Positions 31,664 through 39,862 of a DNA stretch of 64,000 bases are shown here, piece after piece. The stretch is taken from the NCBI GenBank assembly GCA_050174775.1, contig JBFXJP010000004.1:259878-323877 (forward strand), read 5' to 3'. Origin of the DNA: CAYPGJ01 sp050174775. Its GTDB lineage: Bacteria > Planctomycetota > Phycisphaerae > Phycisphaerales > UBA1924. The notes below the pieces were generated by a model. The model had not been told where the DNA came from and searched no databases. It was given only the letters and a program-made list of their open reading frames with translations. The position numbers and the translations under genes are program-made. The stretch's first letter is position 1. Each line of letters opens with the position of its first letter.

Positions 31664-33724
31664 TCAGGCGAGGCCGAGGCCGGCGACGGCGAGGTCGATG
31701 AGTTTGATCCCGATGAAGGGGACGAGGAGTCCGCCGAGGCCGTAGACGAGTAGGTTGCGTTGGAGGAGTTGGTTCGCGCCGACGGCTTTGTATCGCACGC
31801 CTCGCATGGCGATGGGTATCAGGGCCGGGATGACGAGGGCGTTGAAGATCACGGCGGAGAGAACGGCGGAGCGAGGTGAGGCGAGGGCCATGATGTTGAG
31901 TGGCGCCAGTTGCGGCGATGCGACGACGAAGATTGCGGGGATGATGGCGAAGTACTTAGCGACGTCGTTGGCGATGGAGAAGGTGGTGAGCGAGCCGCGG
32001 GTCATGAGCATCTGCTTGCCGACGCCGACGACGTCGATGAGCTTGGTGGGGTTGGAGTCGAGGTCGACCATGTTTCCGGCTTCCTTGGCGGCCTGCGTGC
32101 CCGACTGCATTGCGACGGCGACATCGGCCTGCGCCAGCGCGGGCGCGTCGTTCGTGCCGTCGCCGGTCATCGCGACCAGGTGGCCCTTGGCTTGGTAGTC
32201 GCGGATGAGCCTGAGCTTTGCTTCGGGGGTGGCTTCGGCGAGGAAGTCATCGACGCCCGCTTCGGCAGCGATGGCCGCGGCGGTCTTGGGGTTGTCGCCG
32301 GTGATCATGATGGTCTTGATGCCCATCTTCCGCAGTTCTGCGAAGCGTTCGCGGATGCCGCCCTTGACGATGTCTTTGAGGTGAATGACGCCGAGCGCGC
32401 GTGCCGACCCGTTGATCGTTTCGGCGACGACGAGCGGCGTGCCGCCCGTGGAGGCGATCTCATCGGCGGCCTTGCGGACGGAAGGGTCGAGTCGGCCTCC
32501 GCCGGTCTCGATGAACGCCTGGACGGCGTCGAGGGCGCCTTTGCGAAGGCGTCTTCCGTGGACGTCGACGCCGGACATGCGGGTTTCGGCGGAGAAGGGG
32601 ATGAACCTCGCGCCCTCCTGCTGCAGGTCTCTGCCGCGGAGGGCGTGCTTTTCCTTGGCGAGGACGACGATCGAGCGGCCCTCCGGGGTTTCGTCGGCGA
32701 GCGAGGCGAGTTGTGCGCCCTCGGCGAGTTGCTGCTCAGAGATCCCGGGCGCGGGCGTGAACGCGGTGGCGCGACGGTTGCCCAGCGTGATCGTGCCGGT
32801 CTTGTCCAAGAGCAGGACGTCGACATCGCCGGCGGTTTCGACGGCGCGACCGGACATGGCGAGGACGTTGCGGACCCCGAGGCGCGTCATCCCGGCGATG
32901 CCGATCGCGCTGAGGAGCGCACCGATGGTCGTGGGGATGAGGCAGACGAGCAGCGCGACCAGTGTGGTCACGTCGATGCTCACGTTGAAATACCGTCCGA
33001 TCGGGTAGAGCGTGACGCAGACGAGGAGGAACGCGATGGTGAAGCCCGCCAATACGATCGTCAGGGCGATCTCGTTGGGGGTTTTTCTGCGGGAGGCGCC
33101 TTCGACCATCGAGATCATCCGGTCGAGGAAGGTCTCGCCGGGGTCAGCGGTGACTCGGACCACGATCCAGTCAGACAGCACGTGCGTGCCACCGGTGACA
33201 GCCGAGCGATCACCGCCGGATTCGCGGATGACAGGCGCCGATTCGCCGGTGACGGCGGATTCGTTGACGGAGGCGACGCCCTCGACGACTTCGCCATCGG
33301 CGGGGATCGTGTCGCCGGCTTCGACGAGGACGACGTCGCCTTTGCGGAGCGATGCGCCCGGGACGTATGTGACTGCGGCCCTTCGGTTTGGCGCGGCGAG
33401 CCTTTTGGCTTTCACATCGTGGCGAGCGGCGCGGAGTGAATCGGCCTGTGCGCGCCCGCGGGCCTCGGCGATGGACTCGGCAAAGTTGGCGAACCAGACG
33501 GTAAGCCAGAGGAACAGGGTCACGGCGATGACGAACCCGAGGCCGCGGCCGTCGTCGAATCCGATCCTGACGGCGTCGATGGTGGTGACGATGGCGGCGA
33601 TCCAAGCGACGAACATTACGGGGTTGCCCATCATGGCGCGCGGGGAGAGCCGGAGGACGGCCCGCCACGCGGACGGCGCTATGAACTCGGGCTGGAAGAG
33701 ACGGATGTCGTTGTGTCGTTGCAT
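31664..33724 (-). CDS. kdpB: K+-transporting P-type ATPase subunit KdpB
   Basis: 686 residues from the ATG at 33724, which overlaps the kdpA stop by one base (TAATG). It is the ATP-hydrolysing subunit. Phosphorylation motif DVLLLDKTGTITLGNR, TGES loop VNESAVTGESAPVI, nucleotide site KGALDAVQAFIETGGG, hinge MTGDGTNDAPALAQADVAVA. Membrane helices of the usual KdpB pattern flank them. All catalytic residues are present. The frame is open for about 500 codons upstream inside kdpA, but that is not coding. Confidence 0.97.
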   Translation of the reverse strand: MQRHNDIRLFQPEFIAPSAWRAVLRLSPRAMMGNPVMFVAWIAAIVTTIDAVRIGFDDGRGLGFVIAVTLFLWLTVWFANFAESIAEARGRAQADSLRAARHDVKAKRLAAPNRRAAVTYVPGASLRKGDVVLVEAGDTIPADGEVVEGVASVNESAVTGESAPVIRESGGDRSAVTGGTHVLSDWIVVRVTADPGETFLDRMISMVEGASRRKTPNEIALTIVLAGFTIAFLLVCVTLYPIGRYFNVSIDVTTLVALLVCLIPTTIGALLSAIGIAGMTRLGVRNVLAMSGRAVETAGDVDVLLLDKTGTITLGNRRATAFTPAPGISEQQLAEGAQLASLADETPEGRSIVVLAKEKHALRGRDLQQEGARFIPFSAETRMSGVDVHGRRLRKGALDAVQAFIETGGGRLDPSVRKAADEIASTGGTPLVVAETINGSARALGVIHLKDIVKGGIRERFAELRKMGIKTIMITGDNPKTAAAIAAEAGVDDFLAEATPEAKLRLIRDYQAKGHLVAMTGDGTNDAPALAQADVAVAMQSGTQAAKEAGNMVDLDSNPTKLIDVVGVGKQMLMTRGSLTTFSIANDVAKYFAIIPAIFVVASPQLAPLNIMALASPRSAVLSAVIFNALVIPALIPIAMRGVRYKAVGANQLLQRNLLVYGLGGLLVPFIGIKLIDLAVAGLGLA

Positions 33725-35409
33725 TACTGACCTCCTGCCGTCGCGCCGGTCAGCGCCAGGTGCTCGGCAACGGGTCCGAGCATCCCCAGGGGGAGGAAGA
33801 GCAGGGCGCCGACAATGAGCACTACGCCGAGCAGGACGACGCCGAACAGCGGGGCGTCCGTGCGGAACGTGCCGGCTGATTCGGCGAGGCGTCTTTTGGA
33901 CGCGAGCGAGCCGGCGATGGCGAGGGGGAGGATGATCGGGAGAAAGCGGGCGAGCAGCATCACGAGTCCGGTCGCGATGTTCCACGCGGGTGTGTTGTCG
34001 GCGAGACCCTCGAAGCCGGATCCGTTGTTTGCGGCCGAGGAGCTGAACTCGTAGATGATTTCGCTGAGCCCGTGAGGTCCGGGGTCTTGGGTTGTCGACC
34101 GGCCGAGCGGGGTGGCGGCGAAGAGGGCGACGCCGGCGAGGATGAACAGCGGGTGGGCGAGCAGCGCGAGCAGCGCCAGTTTCATCTCGCGCGCTTCGAC
34201 CTTCTTTCCGAGGTATTCGGGAGTTCTTCCGACCATCATGCCTGCGATGAACACTGAGGTGATGATGAAGAGGAACATGTTGATGAAGCCGACGCCGACG
34301 CCACCGAATTCGACATTCAGCCACATGCCGATCATCGGGAAGAGTCCGGTGAGGGGGTTGAGGCTGTCGTGCATGGCGTTGACGGACCCGTTGGAGGTCG
34401 AGGTCGTCGAGACGGCCCAGAGGGATGACGCGGAAGAGCCGAAGCGAAGCTCCTTGCCTTCGAGGTTCATCGTCTGTTGCACCGCGAGCCCGTCGAGCGC
34501 GGAGGCCGGGGCTTGTTCGGTGACTACGGCAAAGCCGGTGAACAGTGTGTAGAGCGCGAGCATCGCTGCGAAGACGACCGCGGCTTGCTTCCACGACCGA
34601 ATGAGTCGCCCGAACATCCAGACGCACGCCATCGGGATGAGGATGATCGACGCGTTCTCGATCACGTTGCTGACGAAGTCCGGGTTCTCGAACGGGTGTG
34701 TGCTGTTCGGGCCGAAGAAGCCGCCGCCGTTCGTGCCGAGCTGCTTGATGGAGACGATCGCGGCGACAGGCCCGCGGGCGATGGTCTGGGTAAGGCCTTC
34801 GAGCGTGGTGGCCACAGCGGCGCCTTCGAGCGTCATGGGCACGCTGCAGGCGATGAGCGCGACGGCGGCGAGAAACGCCATCGGTAGCAGGACGAGCATG
34901 GTCACTCGGGCCATGTCGCGGTAGTAATTGCCGAGCGTTGATTTGCCGCTGAGGCCGCGGCAGAGGGCGGCCAGGGCGGTGATGCCTGTCGCGGCAGAGA
35001 CGAACTGGAGCCACATGACGACAAAGAGTTGCGAGAAGTACGAGAGGGATTGCTCGCCCGAGTAGTGTTGGAGGTTGGTGTTGGTGGTGAATGAGGCGGC
35101 GGTATTGAAGGCGAGGTCCGCGGGCATGCTCGCTTTGCCGTCGGGGTTGAGAGGGAGCGCGGTCTGTGTGGTGAGCAGGACAAACGCGAGGACGAACATG
35201 ATCGCGTTGAAGACGAGCATGCTCATCGTGTAAGCCCTCCATCGCTGCTCCCGCGCCGCGCGAGACCCGCCAATCGTTTGGACGATCGCATCAAGCCGGG
35301 CGCGAAGCCCGGCGGGCGCGTCGGCGAGGGCCCATGCCATGTACCGTCCAAGCGGGACACTGAGCACGATGCATCCGAGGATGAGGAGGATGGGGAGAGT
35401 CCAGAGCAT
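33724..35409 (-). CDS. kdpA: K+-transporting ATPase channel subunit KdpA
   Basis: 561 residues from the ATG at 35409, with GGAG seven bases upstream. About ten hydrophobic helices form the K+ selectivity path. The conserved pore sections include AFNTAASFTTNTNLQHYSGE and QLGTNGGGFFGPNSTHPFEN. NNGSGFEGL near 420 is the third pore loop. It is the inner-membrane K+ selector of KdpFABC. An in-frame extension upstream to 35589 has no membrane or signal character and overlaps kdpF. Confidence 0.97.
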   Translation of the reverse strand: MLWTLPILLILGCIVLSVPLGRYMAWALADAPAGLRARLDAIVQTIGGSRAAREQRWRAYTMSMLVFNAIMFVLAFVLLTTQTALPLNPDGKASMPADLAFNTAASFTTNTNLQHYSGEQSLSYFSQLFVVMWLQFVSAATGITALAALCRGLSGKSTLGNYYRDMARVTMLVLLPMAFLAAVALIACSVPMTLEGAAVATTLEGLTQTIARGPVAAIVSIKQLGTNGGGFFGPNSTHPFENPDFVSNVIENASIILIPMACVWMFGRLIRSWKQAAVVFAAMLALYTLFTGFAVVTEQAPASALDGLAVQQTMNLEGKELRFGSSASSLWAVSTTSTSNGSVNAMHDSLNPLTGLFPMIGMWLNVEFGGVGVGFINMFLFIITSVFIAGMMVGRTPEYLGKKVEAREMKLALLALLAHPLFILAGVALFAATPLGRSTTQDPGPHGLSEIIYEFSSSAANNGSGFEGLADNTPAWNIATGLVMLLARFLPIILPLAIAGSLASKRRLAESAGTFRTDAPLFGVVLLGVVLIVGALLFLPLGMLGPVAEHLALTGATAGGQ

Positions 35410-35432
35410 CTCGTGACTCCACACGAAGGAGG

Positions 35433-35519
35433 TCAGTTGCTGAACCAATCGGGCCGGAGCATCGCGACGACGAGGTAGGCGAGCGTCAGCACGGCAAGGA
35501 CAGCGCAGAGCCAGATCAT
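35433..35519 (-). CDS. kdpF: K+-transporting ATPase subunit KdpF
   Basis: 28 residues: one helix, MIWLCAVLAVLTLAYLVVAM, then a short LRPDWF-type end. GGAGG lies 10 nt before the ATG. Size, position 23 nt before kdpA and the AVLAxxxLAYLxxALLRPxxF pattern are typical of KdpF, the stabilising peptide of the pump complex. Its start codon overlaps the stop of a second tiny membrane gene. Confidence 0.9.
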   Translation of the reverse strand: MIWLCAVLAVLTLAYLVVAMLRPDWFSN

Positions 35520-35611
35520 GCAGAGGGCCCTCCGAGTCGATCGCATGCGAGTGTGAGCGCGGCGAGTGAGACGAACACGACGAGGCCAAGTATCAGCATC
35601 AGTGCCCACAT
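35516..35611 (-). CDS. 31-residue membrane peptide coupled to kdpF
   Basis: ATG at 35611 with a strong GGAGG 6 nt upstream. The peptide is MWALMLILGLVVFVSLAALT, then LACDRLGGPSA, ending at a TGA that overlaps the kdpF ATG as ATGA. It is a single helix ending in a Cys-Asp-Arg-Leu turn. Similar tiny membrane frames ending in C/CDRL are often found before kdpF in other bacteria, usually unannotated. A role in KdpFABC assembly or in kdp translation is inferred. Confidence 0.7.
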   Translation of the reverse strand: MWALMLILGLVVFVSLAALTLACDRLGGPSA

Positions 35612-35717
35612 CGCGCACCTCCAGTGAAGAGATCATTCGGGGCGAGTAGCGGCCTTTCCGTTGCGCCGGTGTGCGTATGGGCAGCCGGCGCATCAAGACG
35701 GTGTCAAGAGGCAGTCG

Positions 35718-36620
35718 TTAGAACGACCAGCTCAGGCCGAGCGTGAACACGACCTCGTTGGCCACACCGGCGTTCAGGTCATCCAGCACGCCGGCGAGCC
35801 GCAGATAGCTCGCGCCAAGATCGAGAGTCGGAGCGGCTCCGTTGAATTTCTCGTTTAACTGGAAGGAGACCTTTGTCCCGATTTCGGCGTAGCCGAACGC
35901 ATCGGTTGAACCGTCGGCCCGCTGGTAGTACCCGTCGAGGCTGAGCCCGACTCCAACGGGGAACGAGAGTGCGACCGGTCCCAGGAACGAGTCGTCGAGC
36001 GAGATCGTTGGCTCTAGGGCGAGTCCGAACCAGACGCCGCTGTCGGGTCCGGATGCCGCGTTGCGCGTCTCGAGCGCAAAGGAGATCGACGGATTGAGCG
36101 AGAAGAGGCCGTCTTTGCCCCAATGGTCTGAGTCGGCGTAGGACAGCGAGAGCGTCCCGTCTTCGACCTCGGTGAAATCGGACGCGGGGCTGAAGTACCA
36201 CGTGTATACCGCGTCCAGCGTGAATCGGCCTGTGGAGAGAGAGACACCCGCGTAGGCGTCGTGTTCGTACCAGTGTTCGGCGAAGGCGTCGGTGCGTCCC
36301 GGCGCCGCGCGGTCGCTGAAATTGTTCCAAGAGCCGCCGACGATGGAGAGCGAGAGGCTCTCGTTGTCGAGCAATCTGAAACGGATCTCGGCCGCGGGCT
36401 GAAGGCTGAACGCTTCGCTCCGTTGGACGATGCCGCGGAAGAAGTAGTCGGAGGCATAGGTGAGCGACAGGTCGAGTGAGAGACGGTCGTGCTGGGTGTC
36501 GATATCGTGCGGCCTGCCGCCGGGTAGCTGATCAGGTGGATCGCCGGCTATTGACGACTGCGCGAATACGACAGCGGATACTGCGAAGACCGCGGGTCCG
36601 ACGGCGAGTTGTGCGCGCAT
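35718..36620 (-). CDS. Outer-membrane beta-barrel protein (TorF-like)
   Basis: 300 residues. Signal peptide AVGPAVFAVSAVVFAQSSIA. Alternating hydrophobic strands run throughout and the C-terminus is Phe (TLGLSWSF), the usual barrel-assembly signal. The first strands contain TYASDYFFRGIVQRSEAFSL, the hallmark SDYxFRG motif of the TIGR02001 family of putative porins. It precedes the kdp genes on the same strand, with 106 nt between, and may give solutes access through the outer membrane. A direct link to K+ uptake is not shown. Confidence 0.78.
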   Translation of the reverse strand: MRAQLAVGPAVFAVSAVVFAQSSIAGDPPDQLPGGRPHDIDTQHDRLSLDLSLTYASDYFFRGIVQRSEAFSLQPAAEIRFRLLDNESLSLSIVGGSWNNFSDRAAPGRTDAFAEHWYEHDAYAGVSLSTGRFTLDAVYTWYFSPASDFTEVEDGTLSLSYADSDHWGKDGLFSLNPSISFALETRNAASGPDSGVWFGLALEPTISLDDSFLGPVALSFPVGVGLSLDGYYQRADGSTDAFGYAEIGTKVSFQLNEKFNGAAPTLDLGASYLRLAGVLDDLNAGVANEVVFTLGLSWSF

Positions 36621-37155
36621 TGAGAGTCTCCTGGCGAATACACCAAGAGACTGTGCGGCGCGAACTGACGTCCGTCGCTCTTGCCCATATCAAGAGGGCT
36701 GGCGAGCGCGTCTCGGGGCCGTCAAGTCGTTGCGGCAGGTCTGACTCACGCTGGCCAGGTCAGTCCGCTGCGATCACCCCTGAGCTCGCTCTGCGGTGTC
36801 ATGTTGGGGACTGCTGTGCGTTCGCTGTTGCTTACTCTCGCGATCTGTTACGCCAAGGGTCTCTTCATCATGATTCAGGAGCTATGTGCGGGGATTCGAT
36901 TCGCTCGCCTGAGCCGAGCGCCAGCGCCATCTCCGCAAGAGGTCCCGACGAACAGGCGACGTCTATGTTTACGACGAAATGCGCCACGGTGGAGGCTCAG
37001 AGTTCATCGAGGCGTCTTCCTTTGATCGGCGGATCCGGGCCGCTCACTCCGGGCTCGAATCCTTCCTCTCTGCTTGAAACGGAAGGGCCGCGTTCCTCAG
37101 GAGGGGACGGGGTCACTTTGCCGGCGGCACGACGTCGAGGGTGAGTGGGCGGCGA
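36621..37155. other. Boundary interval between cassettes B and C
   Basis: About 535 nt without a supported gene, with patches of lower GC (36780-36970). It contains the third tRNA-end copy at 37055-37112. No integrase fragment, IS end or clear promoter was recognised. Confidence 0.55.
37055..37112 (+). repeat. Third, diverged copy of the tRNA-Ser 3' end plus terminator
   Basis: TCGAATCCTTCCTCTCTGCT then TGAA matches the tRNA end with substitutions in the C run. It is followed by GGGCCGCGTTCCTCAGGAGG, matching the tRNA terminator (GGCCGCGTTCCTGAGGAAGG) at 17 of 20 positions by eye. Both parts are in the same order and orientation as at 19658-19721, so this is a relic of the tRNA locus and not a chance hairpin. 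Confidence 0.82.
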
Positions 37156-37605
37156 TCAGGGCGCGGATTTCGGCGGAGGGGTGGCGGCGCCTGCGCACTG
37201 GGCGGGGTCGATCGTCATGTCGAGGACGTCCTGGAGCGCGAGGCATCGGAATTCGTTCTCGAACGCGGCGAGCGCGTCATCGAGTCGTCGGTGGAGGGGG
37301 CAGAGTTCGGAGTGGTCCGGATTGCCGAGGGGGCAGCGTTCGATGCGGGGGATGGGGTCGACGGCGTTGATGACGTCGAGGATGGAGATGTCACGCGGCG
37401 GGCGTGCGAGAGAGAAGCCGCCGTGGGGGCCTCGTTGGGAGGCGACGAGTCCTGCGACGACGAGGTCTCGCAGAACCTTGGAGAGGTATCCCTGCGGGAC
37501 GTGTGTCGCGGCAGCAACGGCGCTGCTGCTGGCGGAGCGGTCGTCGGGGAGCGATGCGAGGTGCATCACTGCGCGGAGCGCGTATTCGACGGTCTTGGAG
37601 AGCAT
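37156..37605 (-). CDS. Rrf2-family transcriptional regulator (NsrR-like)
   Basis: 149 residues. Winged HTH in the N-terminal 80: MLSKTVEYALRAVMHLA, THVPQGYLSKVLRDLVVAGL, RGPHGGFSLARPP. A cluster-ligand segment follows, ERCPLGNPDHSELCPLHRRLDD, with Cys near 92 and 102; a third Cys lies in FRCLALQDV near 119. Members with this pattern bind a 2Fe-2S or 4Fe-4S cluster and respond to nitric oxide or redox. As the last gene of the nos cluster, 12 nt after nosL, it is the probable local regulator of N2O respiration. Confidence 0.88.
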   Translation of the reverse strand: MLSKTVEYALRAVMHLASLPDDRSASSSAVAAATHVPQGYLSKVLRDLVVAGLVASQRGPHGGFSLARPPRDISILDVINAVDPIPRIERCPLGNPDHSELCPLHRRLDDALAAFENEFRCLALQDVLDMTIDPAQCAGAATPPPKSAP

Positions 37606-37617
37606 GTCGTGTGTGCG

Positions 37618-38100
37618 TCAGTGAGCGGGTGGGGTGAGTGGGGAGAGGAGCGCTGCGTAGGAGGTGAGATCGCCGCCGAATTCGTCGCGGCGGGCTTCGG
37701 CGTCGGCGGCGTGCGCGAAGGCAACGATGCCGGAGCCCATGGGGGTGTGGAGCCGGTCGCGGTCGGCGCGGAGGATGGATGCCGTGTTCGCGTGTATCCA
37801 TGCACGGGCGTCGTAGTCTCGGAGATATGTTTCGAGTACGCGCTGCGGAGGATCGTGTGTTGCACGGCGCCAGTCGAGAAGGCAGCCGATGTCGTCGAAG
37901 ATGGCGTGCAGGCGTTCGCGGTCGCGCTCGTACAGGACTGCGGCGGAGCAGCGGTCCTCGCTGATGAGCATGCCGCACTCTGCGCACTGGTCGCGCCCGA
38001 CGCGGAGTTCGGGCGGGCCGGAGAGTTCGGCGCGACGGCATGCGGTGGAGAACGAGAGGAGCGCGAGGAGGACGAGGGTTGTCGGCGTGCGGAGTGTCAT
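37618..38100 (-). CDS. nosL: NosL copper chaperone lipoprotein
   Basis: 160 residues. Lipoprotein signal TTLVLLALLSFSTAC (Cys near 21). The family motif RDQCAECGMLISEDR near 36-50 holds CxxCGM for Cu(I). NosL delivers copper to NosZ at the membrane. Its ATG overlaps the nosY stop as ATGA. Confidence 0.9.
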   Translation of the reverse strand: MTLRTPTTLVLLALLSFSTACRRAELSGPPELRVGRDQCAECGMLISEDRCSAAVLYERDRERLHAIFDDIGCLLDWRRATHDPPQRVLETYLRDYDARAWIHANTASILRADRDRLHTPMGSGIVAFAHAADAEARRDEFGGDLTSYAALLSPLTPPAH

Positions 38101-38978
38101 AGCGGCGATCTCCGAGAGAAGATGAGCGTGGCGGCGGTGAGGGGGAGGGCGATCCAGGCGAGCATGCAGAGCGCGAAGTAGAGGTGGAGCCGGTCGGCGT
38201 GCTCTTCGAGCGCGTAGAGGCCTGCGGGGCCGAGGACGTCGAGGGTGGCGTCGACGGCGTGGAGGGACCACATTTTGAAGACCTGCAGTGGGTTGGCGAG
38301 GCTGAGCGCGAAGAGTTCCTCGACGCGAAGCTTGAGGGCGATGGTTCCGGCCATGAGGCCGAGGTCGGTGACGAAGACGAGCGTGAGCCAGAGAAAGATC
38401 GCGGTTCCGACGGCGACGGAGGCTTTGCGGGCGAGCGCGGAGAGGAGCATGCCGAGGCTGAGCATGGCGAGCATGAGGATGAGGCTGAGGGCGGCGAGCC
38501 AGAGGATGCTGGCGGGCTTTGCGGCTTGGCCCTTTGAGGCGAGGACCATGGCGCAGGCGCCGAGGCCGAGGGCGATGCAGGCGGTGAGCGCGGCGGCGAG
38601 GCCGAGGTACTTGCCGAGGATGACTTCGGTGCGTGAGACGGGCTGCGCGAGGAGGTAGGCGAGCATTCCTCGTTCGCGGTCGGAGGCGATGGATCCGGCG
38701 CCTGCGGTGAGGGCCATGAGTGGGGCGACAAGGAGGACGAGGTTGATGAGTCCCGCGGTGGTGCGACCGAACCCGGCGAGCCCGGCGCCGCCTGCGGTGA
38801 TTGAGGCGACGTAGGAGATCGCGAGGCCGAGGGCTGCGAAGGCGAGCGTGTAGAGGATGAACCATCGGCTGTGGACGGCCTCTCGGAGTTCGCGGCGCGC
38901 GACGGTGGCGGTGTTTCGTAGGAAGCGGGGCGGGAGGGGCGCGGGGCGCACGTCGGGGTGGGCGTGCAGGGCGCTCAT
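38097..38978 (-). CDS. nosY: ABC transporter permease NosY
   Basis: 293 residues with about six helices: FILYTLAFAALGLAISYVAS, LINLVLLVAPLMALTAGAG, LGLAAALTACIALGLGACAM, ILWLAALSLILMLAMLSLG, VAVGTAIFLWLTLVFVTDLG and LCMLAWIALPLTAATLIFS. SIASDRERGMLAYLLAQPVSR is the usual cytoplasmic loop of ABC-2 permeases of this type. With NosF and NosD it supports maturation of the CuZ site of NosZ. The ATG overlaps the nosF stop. Confidence 0.92.
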   Translation of the reverse strand: MSALHAHPDVRPAPLPPRFLRNTATVARRELREAVHSRWFILYTLAFAALGLAISYVASITAGGAGLAGFGRTTAGLINLVLLVAPLMALTAGAGSIASDRERGMLAYLLAQPVSRTEVILGKYLGLAAALTACIALGLGACAMVLASKGQAAKPASILWLAALSLILMLAMLSLGMLLSALARKASVAVGTAIFLWLTLVFVTDLGLMAGTIALKLRVEELFALSLANPLQVFKMWSLHAVDATLDVLGPAGLYALEEHADRLHLYFALCMLAWIALPLTAATLIFSRRSPL

Positions 38979-39862
38979 GAGGTGACCTCCTTCGCGTGGC
39001 CGTTGCGTGCAGAGAAGATTTCGAAGTCGTCGACGTGGATGCGTTCCTCGGCGAGCACGCGGAATGGCGCGGCTTTTTGTTCGGCGGGAACGGGGACGGA
39101 GAGGCGGGAGCCGGAGATGGTGGGCTCGAAGCCGCGCGTGCGGAGCAGTTCGAAGGCGCGTTCGCGCGAGGCATCGCGGACGCGGAGGTGGAGGACGGCG
39201 GAGTGGCCGAGGTGGGTGAGGAGGTCGGCGGAGGGGATGTCTGCGTGCACACGGCCCTTGTCGAGGAGGATGACCCGGGTGGCGAGGGCGGTGACTTCCT
39301 CGACGCGGTGGGAGGCGAAGAGCATCGTCCGGCCGGAGGTGCGGAGGGATGCGAGGAGTGCGACGAGTTCTTCGCGGCCCCAAGCGTCGAGGCTGGCGGT
39401 GACTTCGTCGAGGATGAGGACGGGCGGATCGCCCAGGAGCGCGACGGCGAGGGCGAGGCGCTGCTTCATGCCGCCGGAGAGTTCGCGTACGCGCTTTCGG
39501 TGATGGTCGGAGAGGCCGACGCTTGCGAGGACGTCACGGGTGCGGGGCGCGGGAAGGCCTTTGAGCCGGCTGAAATAGGCGATGGCTTCGCCGACGGCGA
39601 GGTCGTCGTAGAAGGCGAGTTCCTGGGGGACGTAGCCGATGAGTCGGCGGGCGCGTTTGCCTTGGCGGCGCGCGTCGAGGCCGGCGATGGTGATGCGGCC
39701 TTGGAAGCGGAGCAGGGCGAGAGCGCAGCGGATGAGCGTGGTCTTGCCCGCACCGTTGGCGCCCCAGAGGGCGACGCTTTGTCCGTCGGGGACGTCGAAG
39801 GTGGCGTCGTTGACGGCGGTCGCGCGGCCGAATCGCTTGGTGACGTGGGAGATGGAGATCAT
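38975..39862 (-). CDS. nosF: ABC transporter ATP-binding protein NosF
   Basis: 295 residues from the ATG at 39862 (MISISHVTKRFGR), overlapping the nosD stop. Walker A GANGAGKTTLIRC near 35, Q-loop IGYVPQELAFYDD, signature RELSGGMKQRLALAVALLGD, Walker B VLILDEVTASLD, switch FASHRVEEV. A C-terminal about 80-residue extension (VLHLRVRDASRERAFELLRT) resembles that of other NosF proteins. It powers the NosDFY system. Confidence 0.93.
   Translation of the reverse strand: MISISHVTKRFGRATAVNDATFDVPDGQSVALWGANGAGKTTLIRCALALLRFQGRITIAGLDARRQGKRARRLIGYVPQELAFYDDLAVGEAIAYFSRLKGLPAPRTRDVLASVGLSDHHRKRVRELSGGMKQRLALAVALLGDPPVLILDEVTASLDAWGREELVALLASLRTSGRTMLFASHRVEEVTALATRVILLDKGRVHADIPSADLLTHLGHSAVLHLRVRDASRERAFELLRTRGFEPTISGSRLSVPVPAEQKAAPFRVLAEERIHVDDFEIFSARNGHAKEVTS

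Noticed and set aside
31664..35242. Apparent 1192-codon KdpB with a long N-terminal extension
   Set aside because: The extension overlaps the true kdpA frame. The family N-terminus begins at 33724 (TAATG junction).
35702..35707. TTGACA as -35 box of the kdp promoter (minus strand)
   Set aside because: No acceptable -10 hexamer at 16-18 nt, so I did not list a promoter.
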